Shown here: one piece after another, positions 16,501 through 24,057 of the stretch
How positions within the stretch are numbered: the first letter of the stretch is position 1
Layout of the letters: every line of letters begins with the position of its first letter
DNA from: Sulfuricurvum sp.
GTDB lineage: Bacteria; Campylobacterota; Campylobacteria; Campylobacterales; Sulfurimonadaceae
Length of the DNA stretch: 64,000 nt
NCBI RefSeq assembly: GCF_023229695.1
Contig: NZ_JALNYS010000001.1
Location: 197,697-261,696 of the forward strand
Direction of reading: 5' to 3'
Translations under genes and position numbers: made by a program
Notes under the pieces: model-generated
Databases searched by the model: none
The model's input: only the letters and a program-made list of their open reading frames with translations
What the model was told of the DNA's origin: nothing

Positions 16501-16836
16501 GGCTTTGGGACTCTCTGCTGTATGGTTGCTTTGAAGCGATGCAAGATGTTTCTGATACGCAGCAATTTTGTGATCGACGATAGTACGTTGCGCATGGAGA
16601 GATTTCAGTGTCGTGGAAGACGCGCTCCCCATATACATAACCGTCATTCCCCGTTCGCGCGAGATATTACTGATCAGGTCATTGAGCTGTTTGTTGACAT
16701 CCAGTCGTGTCTGGAGCAGTTGTGCCCCTTGATAACTGACATACGAACTGTAAACGTAATAGCTTCCTAGTGAAAATAAGATCAGAATCGGAAAGAGACT
16801 GATCAGACGGAGTCGATTTATAAGTCGTAATTGCAT
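13528..16836 (-). CDS. NIT-domain hybrid histidine kinase with several receiver-like domains
   Basis: 1102 residues. A first membrane segment (about 10-30) is followed by a periplasmic region with the NIT nitrate/nitrite-sensing signature NISRERGMTVMYMGS, a second membrane segment (about 315-335), HisKA with MSHEIRTPLNG (His about 411), and an ATPase domain with N-box NLLSNAVKF and DNGIG, GGTGLGL. Three receiver-like parts follow. The first (NYDLLFIDND) is degenerate. The second is intact (AEDNIINQ, IIFMDIQMP, ALTANA; Asp about 834). The third lacks the N-terminal acidic pair (DIVIAKNN) but keeps an Asp in ALFDKTL. With the HPt protein upstream and the CheY-like protein downstream it forms a phosphorelay. 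Ligand assignment to nitrate or nitrite is by family only. Confidence 0.88.
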   Translation of the reverse strand: MQLRLINRLRLISLFPILILFSLGSYYVYSSYVSYQGAQLLQTRLDVNKQLNDLISNISRERGMTVMYMGSASSTTLKSLHAQRTIVDHKIAAYQKHLASLQSNHTAESPKAAAVSALVTKLQKGIVKYRPLVDNGTADFDKIFTDLYGKSQEALINELAELATLHVDDEVNSLSSTYLSLVRVNEYSSIERDYITYVLSRATPLSEKELNQWVSIIAKADAFNLEGIRNKEIQSKFSTTLFNEDNTELYLDITAERTSILQGSPTGTYQTQSGIWFAMISEKIDAINEAEKVLIDAMDERTSVIQHDSIQLLIIAIVAWILGVLLAILGYLFSAEITTNIKNLELVLKRVATNTHDNEAEALSQSINLDTAVGTAQAYALLERIIEQTLNDKQYALEASEAKSMFLANMSHEIRTPLNGIVGFTELLKDTELHDEQREFIDIIEKSSENLLEIINNILDLSKIESNKLEIEEIVFNPMDEFESAVEVYAVRASEKHIDLACYVDPSLERPLKGDPTKIKEVIINLLSNAVKFTNSGGSVSVDIRREACDRLNHARVRFQVKDNGIGVTSEQKSRIFDAFSQADTSITRKYGGTGLGLTISSRFVELMGSKLDLESEPGSGTTFFFTLEFEEIETLNESLKSSFSNINAVILESNSKKKLQTTYLKEYLDYFGVSYTTFHELSELKILERQVNYDLLFIDNDYTVDEDLVDYASSQEQLVLITKSYYMKKIDSMGIDIFKVLYEPLNSSKIRTTLESYEAEAFSNRKQKATRRKKFDEKNSRFAASALVAEDNIINQKLIRRTLEDLGFEITIANNGLEAFEKRKNGNYDIIFMDIQMPVLDGIEATQEILDFEEDYDQHHIPIIALTANALKGDRERFMAAGMDEYTTKPLVRSEIISLLNNFLAHKIIDIKAIPKSAQELNAPAESEEEAVIESETISSETIAEESGINEILLTSIEAVEPENHPSPESPAAEPAVLDVPRPSAYDADIVIAKNNTIEMKLFSKILDDLGYTYKSVNSAEKLIDEITHRRYKLALFDKTLNELNLKDLYDIIKANNSDISLVMLIDPSVKAEADDALYVHEIIKNLVNKDLLRLVFEKFI

Positions 16837-16847
16837 GGTGTTTCCTC

Positions 16848-18638
16848 TTATAATTTCGCGATGAAGCCGATAAGTCGTTTAGACGCTTTATGCGCTTCCT
16901 GGGCATCATTGGTACGAGACAAAATAGCGAGTTCCTCCGATATCTCATTCAAGCGGAGGTTGTCACTGATCCCTTTGAGCTCTCCGGCGATCCGTTTCCA
17001 TAAATGGGTATCAAAAGCACTGACTGCTCCGGCAATTTTTTCAGCAGAAACAACAGCTTCAATTTTATACTCATCCAGTAATTCCTGAAAAAACGGTACT
17101 TCAAGTCCCAGCGCACCTGCATTAGCAATAATATCATAATGAAGGACAATCTCCGATTCTTCCGGAACGGAAGGGATCGGTGCCGCTAACGGTTCATGAA
17201 GTTCTTCTGTTAGAACTTCGTGTTCATTTGTAGAGAAAGATTTCTCATCAAGAGGTTCGTCATCACGGGATTTGAAGAGGTCCTCATCAAGAGGTTCGTC
17301 ATCACGGGATTTGAAGAGGTCCTCATCAAGAGGTTCGTCATCACGGGATTTAAAGAGGTCTTCGTCGAGAGGTTCAATATCGTGGGATTTAAAGAGATTC
17401 TCGTCAAGAGGTTCAACATCGTGGGATTTAAAGAGGTCATGAGATTGATCGAGGAACTCTTTCTCTTTGATTGTCTCATTATCATCTCTAAGACTGAAAT
17501 TATAAATGTCATTGTCCGGTTCTTCCGAAGGAGATGACGGGGTTTCGTCTGAAAACGGTTTTGGTGCCTGAGCTATGGATTTTTCACTGAGAAGTGCTTC
17601 TTCTTTCCCTTCGAGTTTGGCAATAATGGCGTAAAAATATTTGAGACTCGCTTCGATTTCGAGAGGTTCATTGGAGGTGTTGACGACACTAAGGGTTTCA
17701 AATGCATCTTGAATACGTAGATTGGCGGCAACTCCTTTGAGTTTATGGGAAAGAATTTTAAGGTTGTTGAGATCCCCTTTAAGCGCCGATTCGAATAGCT
17801 CACTTTTAAATTCATGCGATTGTTGGATAAAATCACCGATAAACTCTTCGATCAAATCGACCGGCAGTCCCAATTCATTAGCCGCGATATGCGGATCGAA
17901 ACGATAGGCTTTGTCTGTTTTAAGCGTATTGATAAATGCCTGCTCGGCTTGGGTATAATAACTTTCAGTCGCTTTTGGTTGAACCGTTGGTTGAACCGTC
18001 TCTCTAGAAACGGTTGGCAGTTCTGTTTTTTTCTCTGCAGGTTTTGCTTCCGGAGTATGGGCTAATTTGGTGTAGAGATCTTCTAACGGTTCGAGATCAT
18101 GGTGCGTTTCATCTTGAAAATCTTCCTCGTTAAAGGTGGGGACATCAAGCGTGCCCGGTTCACTGAGGGGCGTAGGGGTAAGATGGGTATAATCAGGAAG
18201 CCCGAAAGGCTCAGCACTCACTTCGGTAGGGATCGGTTTTTCGAGAGGGGGGACGAATGGAGTTTTTTGCGCTGTCGGAGAAGGGATAATATGGGGTTTT
18301 ATCTCATCACCGCTGAGTGATTTGATATGGGTCATTTCGACAATATAGCCGTTTTGGGAAGGTTCTGAAATTAAAAACAGTTTTTGTACACTGAGAGTAC
18401 ACGAAAAGGTTCGCCCGTTGCCGTGAACGATGGCCGACGTGGCATCCGAATCGGCATGAAGCAAAAAATCGATCCATCCGAAATTTTTAAACCGGTGAAT
18501 ATAACCGGGTTCATTGGCGAACAAATCAGAAACGTCACTGCAAACTTCTAACAGTTTCCCCATTGACGTATAATTGAGAAGCTTTAGCCCTTCCTCATCA
18601 ATTCCGATAAATTCTTGTTTGTGATTGTAAAATAGCAC
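16848..18638 (-). CDS. PAS/double-HPt phosphotransfer protein with 13-residue repeats
   Basis: 596 residues. The N-terminal 115 residues look PAS-like. A long charged linker follows. A first HPt domain (about 245-350) has LSHKLKGVAANLRI with the phosphorylatable His. Then come five tandem copies of a 13-residue unit, LFKSRDDEPLDED, and a second HPt-like domain (about 505-596). There the aligned motif is IAGELKGISDNLRL, so the acceptor His is replaced by Gly. The gene lies 11 bases upstream of the hybrid kinase and should take phosphate from its receiver. The second HPt may be a binding-only domain. Assignment of the PAS part is tentative. Confidence 0.75.
   Translation of the reverse strand: MLFYNHKQEFIGIDEEGLKLLNYTSMGKLLEVCSDVSDLFANEPGYIHRFKNFGWIDFLLHADSDATSAIVHGNGRTFSCTLSVQKLFLISEPSQNGYIVEMTHIKSLSGDEIKPHIIPSPTAQKTPFVPPLEKPIPTEVSAEPFGLPDYTHLTPTPLSEPGTLDVPTFNEEDFQDETHHDLEPLEDLYTKLAHTPEAKPAEKKTELPTVSRETVQPTVQPKATESYYTQAEQAFINTLKTDKAYRFDPHIAANELGLPVDLIEEFIGDFIQQSHEFKSELFESALKGDLNNLKILSHKLKGVAANLRIQDAFETLSVVNTSNEPLEIEASLKYFYAIIAKLEGKEEALLSEKSIAQAPKPFSDETPSSPSEEPDNDIYNFSLRDDNETIKEKEFLDQSHDLFKSHDVEPLDENLFKSHDIEPLDEDLFKSRDDEPLDEDLFKSRDDEPLDEDLFKSRDDEPLDEKSFSTNEHEVLTEELHEPLAAPIPSVPEESEIVLHYDIIANAGALGLEVPFFQELLDEYKIEAVVSAEKIAGAVSAFDTHLWKRIAGELKGISDNLRLNEISEELAILSRTNDAQEAHKASKRLIGFIAKL
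17241..17435 (-). repeat. In-frame 39-bp tandem repeat within the HPt protein gene (5 units)
   Basis: Five consecutive 39-bp units encode LFKS(H/R)D(V/I/D)EPLDE(N/D/K). Units 3-5 are nearly identical at DNA level and units 1-2 have diverged, consistent with recent expansion from one end. Unit length is a multiple of 3, so copy-number change would alter linker length without shifting frame. Confidence 0.9.
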
Positions 18639-18649
18639 TCGTATTCCCC

Positions 18650-19063
18650 TTATCGTTCTGATTCAACCATTTTTCGGTACAACGCAGCGGTCTCTTCAAC
18701 ATTTTTTCGAGAAGCCGGTTTACGTGCCGCCATGTACCCTTTGAGCTTACCGTTTTCATCATACATCGGGGCTACTTCGGTATCAACCCAATAATATTTA
18801 CCGTCTTTACGTAAATTTTTGACCAAACCGTGCCATAACGTACCGGCTTGGATCGTTTTCCACATTTGAGCAAAGGCTGCTTTTGGCATGTCGGGATGGC
18901 GGATAATATTATGGGGCTGTCCGATTAATTCATTGACAGTGTATCCGGAGATTTCGCAAAATTTACGGTTTGCAAAAATAATGATCCCTTTCGTATCCGT
19001 TTCACTGACGATAGCGCGACCTTCGAAAAAATACTCTTCGTCTACCGGAGTAGGTTTTTCCAT
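18650..19063 (-). CDS. Aer-like PAS domain protein
   Basis: A 137-residue single PAS domain. The segments SGYTVNELIGQPHNIIRHPD, MPKAAFAQMW, VKNLRKDGKYYWV and APMYDENGKLKGYMAARKP closely follow the PAS domain of the aerotaxis receptor Aer, which binds FAD and senses redox state. It has no membrane segment or signalling domain of its own, so it probably passes information to a partner. It lies 12 bases before the PAS/HPt gene and heads the minus-strand signalling operon. FAD binding is inferred from similarity to Aer. Confidence 0.85.
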   Translation of the reverse strand: MEKPTPVDEEYFFEGRAIVSETDTKGIIIFANRKFCEISGYTVNELIGQPHNIIRHPDMPKAAFAQMWKTIQAGTLWHGLVKNLRKDGKYYWVDTEVAPMYDENGKLKGYMAARKPASRKNVEETAALYRKMVESER

Positions 19064-19136
19064 GGCAATGAACCCCTTTGCTAAATAACTGCTGAAAACA
19101 TTTGCTGGTGGAATATGGCATAAACTCTATAAAATA

Positions 19137-20945
19137 TTACTTAGACTCCTCTGAAGTATAGTAATTTTGAATGTTTTTGGCATCTTTTGTGCCGATGAGG
19201 TCGCAGAGTGTCTCAAAATCACTTTTTGCGATCGCTTCAAACGTGCCGAAATATTCGAGAAGCTTATAAATTTTAGGCATGGTAATACCATTTACGGCAA
19301 GAAGTTTGGAGTGGCGGTCGAGTTTGAGTTTGCTTTTTTTATGGAATGTAAGGGCGCTCCGGTGGGCTTCATCCCGTAAAAGTTGGAACCATTGAAGCCG
19401 TTTGTCACTGCTTTCCAGCCGCAATGTAGTGTCGGTTATGTGGAGAATATCACGGGCTGATCCTTTTGCACGGTGTGCTTTGGCGTCAATTTTTTCTTTG
19501 CTGATGGCGACAACTTCCAGATGGATACCGTTGGAAGCAAGAAGGTCCAAGGCTAAGGTACGTAAGGTTTCGCCTCCGTCGAGTACCCATAAATCAGGAG
19601 GCGGATTGGACTCAAATCCCTCAATACGTCGTTGTAGCATCTCTCTCATTTGACCGTATTCATCCCGCTCATGCAGGTGATAGGTACGATAAGAGGTTTT
19701 CTCGAATGCAGCGTTTTCGTAGACAACCATTGCCCCGACCGTTGCAGAGCCTCCGTGATGGGAATTATCGAAGATTTCCACCCGAAAAGGGATTTTTTCG
19801 AGTTGACACAGCGCTTTGATTGCTTCCAAAAGGGTTTCATTCTGTGTCTTCGGAGTGCGCAACAGTTCATTGGCGTTGATAAGGGCCAATTCGATGAGCT
19901 CTTTTTTCTTCCCTCTTTGAGGTGTATCGATGGTGCTTTTTTTTTCGAAAAGGAGGGTGAGATGCTCCTGAATCCATTCACGGGACTCAAAAGGGTGGGC
20001 GGTTAGAATGGGGGCAATGATAGGGGGCTTTTGTGTGCCGTAAAATCCTATTATAGCCCGTTCATAGGCCTCATCCAGTGAAAAGGCCTCATTCAGAACA
20101 AAGAAATCGTGAGAGCCGGAGACAATTTTCCCATCCCGGATAAAAATTCGGACAACGCATCCCCGGTTCGCATCGGTTGCAATGGCAAAAATATCGAATG
20201 CTTCCGTCGAGGCAAGGTCAATCCGGGATTTGAGTTCGCTTTTACCGATCCGTTCACATCGATCGCGCAATACCAATGCCTCTTCAAATCGGAGCTGTTC
20301 GCTATAGCCCTCCATTTTTTTTTCCAGTGTTCGGATAAGAAGTTTTTTATTGTTGATAAATTCGATTCCCTGACGGACAAACTGCAGATAGGTTTCACGC
20401 TCTACTTCAAATTCACACGGGGCGAGACATTGCCCCATTTGATAAAAAAGACACGCTTTTTTGGAATTGAGACAACTTTTCTTTTGTACCAGCGTCAATA
20501 ATTCATAGAGGGAGTCGAGAATGTCCCGCGCCCCGCTGGAGTAGGGTCCGAAATAACGGATCGATTTTCCTTTGATGATTTTGCGCGTAAGGTCGAAACG
20601 GGGGTATTTATCCTCCATGTCGACGTACAAATAGGGGTAGGTTTTATCATCACGCAAGAGGATATTGTATTTGGGGCGTAGTTGTTTGATCAGGGAGTTT
20701 TCCAAAATCAGGGCATCATGTTCATTGTCAACAAGGATGGTATGGAGGGCAACGGTTTCGGAGAGCATTTTCTGGATACGCAAGGAGAGGGTTGTTTTGG
20801 GAGAGAGAGTGGGGGTCAGATTAAAATAGCTTTTTACCCGCTTGGAAAGGTTTTTGGCTTTTCCGATGTAGAGAATTCTCCCTTTTGCATCGAGGTACTG
20901 ATAAATTCCTGCACATTGGGGTAAAGAGCGAATGCGTTCAATCAT
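19137..20945 (-). CDS. uvrC: Excinuclease ABC subunit C
   Basis: UvrC makes both incisions flanking a DNA lesion in nucleotide excision repair. The 602-residue protein has the N-terminal GIY-YIG domain (GIYQYLDAKGRILYIGKAKN), a UvrB-binding UVR motif (LEKKMEGYSEQLRFEEALVL, about 205-225), the RNase H-like domain with EIFDNSHHGG and LWVLDGG, and a C-terminal helix-hairpin-helix region (LLAVNGITMPKIYKLLEYFG). The length is typical for the family. It is transcribed divergently from the lptM/nadB genes, with a -10 box at 20978-20983. Confidence 0.96.
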   Translation of the reverse strand: MIERIRSLPQCAGIYQYLDAKGRILYIGKAKNLSKRVKSYFNLTPTLSPKTTLSLRIQKMLSETVALHTILVDNEHDALILENSLIKQLRPKYNILLRDDKTYPYLYVDMEDKYPRFDLTRKIIKGKSIRYFGPYSSGARDILDSLYELLTLVQKKSCLNSKKACLFYQMGQCLAPCEFEVERETYLQFVRQGIEFINNKKLLIRTLEKKMEGYSEQLRFEEALVLRDRCERIGKSELKSRIDLASTEAFDIFAIATDANRGCVVRIFIRDGKIVSGSHDFFVLNEAFSLDEAYERAIIGFYGTQKPPIIAPILTAHPFESREWIQEHLTLLFEKKSTIDTPQRGKKKELIELALINANELLRTPKTQNETLLEAIKALCQLEKIPFRVEIFDNSHHGGSATVGAMVVYENAAFEKTSYRTYHLHERDEYGQMREMLQRRIEGFESNPPPDLWVLDGGETLRTLALDLLASNGIHLEVVAISKEKIDAKAHRAKGSARDILHITDTTLRLESSDKRLQWFQLLRDEAHRSALTFHKKSKLKLDRHSKLLAVNGITMPKIYKLLEYFGTFEAIAKSDFETLCDLIGTKDAKNIQNYYTSEESK

Positions 20946-20977
20946 AATCTACACTTAATCAATAATTTATTGAAGCT

Positions 20978-20983
20978 ATTATA
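20978..20983 (-). promoter_or_regulatory. -10 box of uvrC
   Basis: The minus strand reads GATGTTATAATAGC, with TATAAT about 33 bases before the uvrC start codon. No -35 is evident. Confidence 0.5.
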
Positions 20984-21096
20984 ACATCCCCCTACATGTT
21001 TTAAATGCCAAACGTATAGCACTCTATGGTTAGACGTGCCGCTATAGTAGCGAAAGCTATGTTTGGCGAAGCAGAATTTTTATTGGATGGCAGTAT

Positions 21097-21210
21097 ATGC
21101 GGTACGCACTCATTTTATTCGTCCTATTCAGTTTTGGCGGATGCGGCTATAAAGCTCCCCCCTATTACGAAAAACCGATCTCTGATGAAGGCTCACGCGG
21201 TGCGTTATGA
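21097..21210 (+). CDS. lptM: Small lipoprotein, LptM/YifL-like
   Basis: A 37-residue frame with a hydrophobic signal (MRYALILFVLFSFGGCG) and a lipobox-like FGGC, so Cys about 16 would be lipidated. The mature start CGYKAPPYY resembles LptM (YifL), a small lipoprotein that in E. coli helps the LptD/LptE translocon assemble. It overlaps the start of nadB by 26 bases in a different frame. There is no strong Shine-Dalgarno sequence. lptD itself is about 7 kb downstream. Assignment rests on size, lipobox and the residues after Cys. Confidence 0.6.
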   Translation: MRYALILFVLFSFGGCGYKAPPYYEKPISDEGSRGAL

Positions 21211-22651
21211 TGTTATTATAGTCGGTTCGGGGATAGCGGGGCTTTATGCTGCCCTTAATCTTCCGAAATCATTGAAAGTGTTATTGATCAATAAGTCTTA
21301 TCCGTGGGAATGCAATACCTATTATGCGCAAGGGGGTGTGACCACGGCGTATGATGATACCGATATTGTGCTCCATATCAGCGATACTCTCGATGCCGGT
21401 GCGGGATTGTGCAATGCAGATGCCGTGAAGTTTATGAGCCAACATTCCCAAGAGGTTATTCGTGATCTGATCGAACGCGGTTTTAGGTTTGATTGTGATG
21501 AAGAGGGGAATCTTCTCTATACTAAAGAGGCGGCCCATTCGCGAAGCCGGATTTTACATGCCGGCGGAGATGCGACCGGACGCCATTTGCACTATTTTTT
21601 ACTGACCAATATTTCCCATCCTATGCTCAGCAATGCGACGGTTACCGATTTGTTGATTCGTGAGGGGCAGTGTTGCGGGGTAGAGGTGATGACCGAAGAA
21701 AAAAGAAAGCTTATCTATGCTGATCATGTGATCATTGCCAGCGGCGGTGTCGGCTCTTTGTACGAATACCATACCAATGCCCATACCATCAGCGGAGATG
21801 TTCACGGAATCTGTATTGAACATGGGATCCCTCTGGAATCGATGGAGATGATGCAATTTCATCCGACGGTATTCGTTGCCAACAGTTGGGCTCGCAAGCT
21901 TCTTTTGACCGAAGCTCTCCGGGGGGAGGGGGCCCATGTCGTCGACGAAAACGGATACCGATTTTTGTTTGAATATGATCCGAGAGGAGAATTAGCCCCC
22001 CGTGACATTGTCAGCCGTGCTATTTTTGATTACAAGAAACGGGCCTCCAAACAGGTTTACCTTTCGTGTGAGAATTTTGAAGTCGAGTATTTTAAAGAGC
22101 GTTTTCCGAATATTTATAAATCACTGAGCGAACTGGGGTTTCAATTGCCAAAAGAGCGTGTTCCGATCTCCCCGGCGTTTCATTACGCCATCGGCGGGAT
22201 CAAGAGCGATTTGGATGCGCGTGTTCCCGGAATTAAAGGGCTTTATGTAGCGGGGGAAGCGGCATGCACGGGGGTGCATGGCGCTAACCGCCTCGCCAGT
22301 AATTCTTTGTTAGAAGGGTTGGTATTCGCATCGAAGGCCGTACAGTCGATTTTAGAGACACCGATCCAAAGCTGTGAGAGGGTATTTGACGTTTCCGATG
22401 AGGTATTGGAATTGGAAGGGGATAAAGATAAAAAAGATGCCCTGCGCCATATTATGTGGGATAATGTCTCAATCGTCCGGACCCCGGAAGGGTTGCTTTA
22501 TGCAAAAGAGGCGGTTGAAGCTATGTTGAGAGAGAAGATCGGAAGATTGTTGAAGCTTCGTCTATTAAGTGCCCGTGCGATTATTGAGGGGGCATTGAAC
22601 CGCGATGAATCGATAGGGGTCCATTTTATAACCCAAGGAATGGATAAATGA
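21185..22651 (+). CDS. nadB: L-aspartate oxidase
   Basis: NadB oxidises L-aspartate to iminoaspartate with FAD, the first step of de novo NAD synthesis. The product from ATG 21185 has 488 residues and starts just before the FAD-binding motif DVIIVGSGIAGLYAA. Also visible are NTYYAQGGV, HAGGDATGRH, ASGGVGSLYE, MMQFHPT, LRGEGAHVV and GEAACTGVHGANRLASNSLLEG, all typical of the succinate dehydrogenase/NadB family and its NadB branch. The frame is open to 21026, but that extension is unlike NadB and covers the lipoprotein gene. nhaD starts at 22648, overlapping the stop as ATGA. Confidence 0.93.
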   Translation: MKAHAVRYDVIIVGSGIAGLYAALNLPKSLKVLLINKSYPWECNTYYAQGGVTTAYDDTDIVLHISDTLDAGAGLCNADAVKFMSQHSQEVIRDLIERGFRFDCDEEGNLLYTKEAAHSRSRILHAGGDATGRHLHYFLLTNISHPMLSNATVTDLLIREGQCCGVEVMTEEKRKLIYADHVIIASGGVGSLYEYHTNAHTISGDVHGICIEHGIPLESMEMMQFHPTVFVANSWARKLLLTEALRGEGAHVVDENGYRFLFEYDPRGELAPRDIVSRAIFDYKKRASKQVYLSCENFEVEYFKERFPNIYKSLSELGFQLPKERVPISPAFHYAIGGIKSDLDARVPGIKGLYVAGEAACTGVHGANRLASNSLLEGLVFASKAVQSILETPIQSCERVFDVSDEVLELEGDKDKKDALRHIMWDNVSIVRTPEGLLYAKEAVEAMLREKIGRLLKLRLLSARAIIEGALNRDESIGVHFITQGMDK

Positions 22652-23976
22652 CACTGGACGGAACGGACGTAACGGCGATAAATCTGGTAGGGCACCCGTT
22701 TGGCTGGCTCCTTCTCGCCATTTTTGTGGTGGGGTACTATTTTATCGCTTCCGAAGAAAAATACCACATCGACAAAGCAAAGCCGGCCCTTTTTGTCGGA
22801 ACATTGATGTTTGTGCTAATCGGTATCTATTATGCGGTCGTAGGGGTCGATTTCACTCCGTTTGAGCACGAAGTGGATCATATGATTTTGGAAATTGCCG
22901 AAATTTTCTTTTTCCTGTTTGTGGCGATGACCTATATCGAAGCATTGATTGAGCGCGGGGTTTTCAGTGCGTTGAGATCGAAATTGATTGCCAAAGGGTA
23001 CAGTTACCGCGAACTTTTCTGGATTACGGGATTGTTGGCATTCTTTATCTCTCCGGTAGCCGACAACCTGACGACGGCGTTGATTCTTTCGACGGTTTTG
23101 CTGACGATCGACAATAAAAACAAAGAATTTTTGGTACCCGCTGCGATCAACGTTGTGGTCGCGGCGAATGCCGGCGGTGCGTGGAGTCCGTTCGGGGATA
23201 TTACGACATTGATGGTTTGGGCAGCGGAAAAAGGGGCTTTCGGGGAATTCTTGTATCTCTTTCCGGCTTCATTTTTAGGATGGGCGGTAACCGCTTATTT
23301 CTTGAGTCGGTATGTCCCTGATCTGGATCCGAACAAAGAGGGTGATCCCGAAGCAGCTAAACGGATTGAAATTCTCAAGGGGGGGAAGATGATCATCGTT
23401 TTCGGGGCATTAACAATCGCATTGGCCGTTATGGGAAAACAGATGATCCATCTTCCGCCGATGTGGGGGATGCTGTTCGGTTTGGCGATACTTCAGCTGT
23501 ATATGTTTTTTTTGAAAAAAAGACACAATGTCGACGTCAGTATTTTTCAGGCAATGAGTAAAATTGAAAATAACACTTTGCTCTTTTTCTTCGGTATTCT
23601 GGCTGCGGTAGGGGCATTGCACTTTATCGGATTTTTAGAATATGCGGCGAAGCTTTACGAAATTTTCGATCCTACGATTGTCAATATCGGTGTCGGTTTC
23701 CTTTCGGCCATCGTGGATAACGTACCGGTAATGTCGGCAGTTTTGAAAGCCAATCCGACAATTGATCAAGCGCAATGGATGCTGGTGACGATGACAGCGG
23801 GGATCGGCGGATCGCTCATCAGTTTCGGAAGTGCGGCAGGGGTCGGCGTCATGGGAAAAATGCACGGTATTTATACTTTTTCATCCCATATCAAACTCGC
23901 TTGGACCGTTTTGGCTGGATACTTTGTATCACTTGCAGTATGGTATGTTCAGTTTATCGTTTTAGGCTTTTATTAA
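22648..23976 (+). CDS. nhaD: NhaD-family Na+/H+ antiporter
   Basis: A 442-residue polytopic membrane protein with about 11-12 hydrophobic segments. It matches NhaD/ion-transporter superfamily features: EIFFFLFVAMTYIEAL, FFISPVADNLTTALI, GGAWSPFGDITTLMVW and the second-half counterpart SAIVDNVPVMSAV, with GSAAGVGVMG near the end. The repeated D-N polar pairs in broken helices are the ion path of this superfamily. It would export Na+ in exchange for protons. It overlaps nadB by 4 bases; a perfect hairpin follows at 23987-24013. Confidence 0.88.
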   Translation: MTLDGTDVTAINLVGHPFGWLLLAIFVVGYYFIASEEKYHIDKAKPALFVGTLMFVLIGIYYAVVGVDFTPFEHEVDHMILEIAEIFFFLFVAMTYIEALIERGVFSALRSKLIAKGYSYRELFWITGLLAFFISPVADNLTTALILSTVLLTIDNKNKEFLVPAAINVVVAANAGGAWSPFGDITTLMVWAAEKGAFGEFLYLFPASFLGWAVTAYFLSRYVPDLDPNKEGDPEAAKRIEILKGGKMIIVFGALTIALAVMGKQMIHLPPMWGMLFGLAILQLYMFFLKKRHNVDVSIFQAMSKIENNTLLFFFGILAAVGALHFIGFLEYAAKLYEIFDPTIVNIGVGFLSAIVDNVPVMSAVLKANPTIDQAQWMLVTMTAGIGGSLISFGSAAGVGVMGKMHGIYTFSSHIKLAWTVLAGYFVSLAVWYVQFIVLGFY

Positions 23977-23986
23977 TTACATTAGG

Positions 23987-24013
23987 GTACCCTTTCATTA
24001 ACGCAAAGGGTAC
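23987..24013 (+). terminator. Perfect hairpin between nhaD and guaA
   Basis: GTACCCTTT-9 bases-AAAGGGTAC, a perfect 9-bp stem, 10 bases after the nhaD stop. The 3' side lacks a T run, so it may be a weak terminator or an RNA-stabilising hairpin. guaA starts 44 bases further on. Confidence 0.4.
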
Positions 24014-24057
24014 ACACAAGCTTACCCTCCCGATTATCTCCACGTAAAGGCTCTCCT

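Noticed and set aside
17241..17435. Regular 39-bp repeats that could suggest a CRISPR array
   Set aside because: Repeats are directly tandem without spacers, keep the reading frame and encode a clear protein repeat.
21026..21184. A 53-residue N-terminal extension of NadB
   Set aside because: It lies before the FAD-binding motif with no NadB similarity and covers the better-supported lipoprotein frame.
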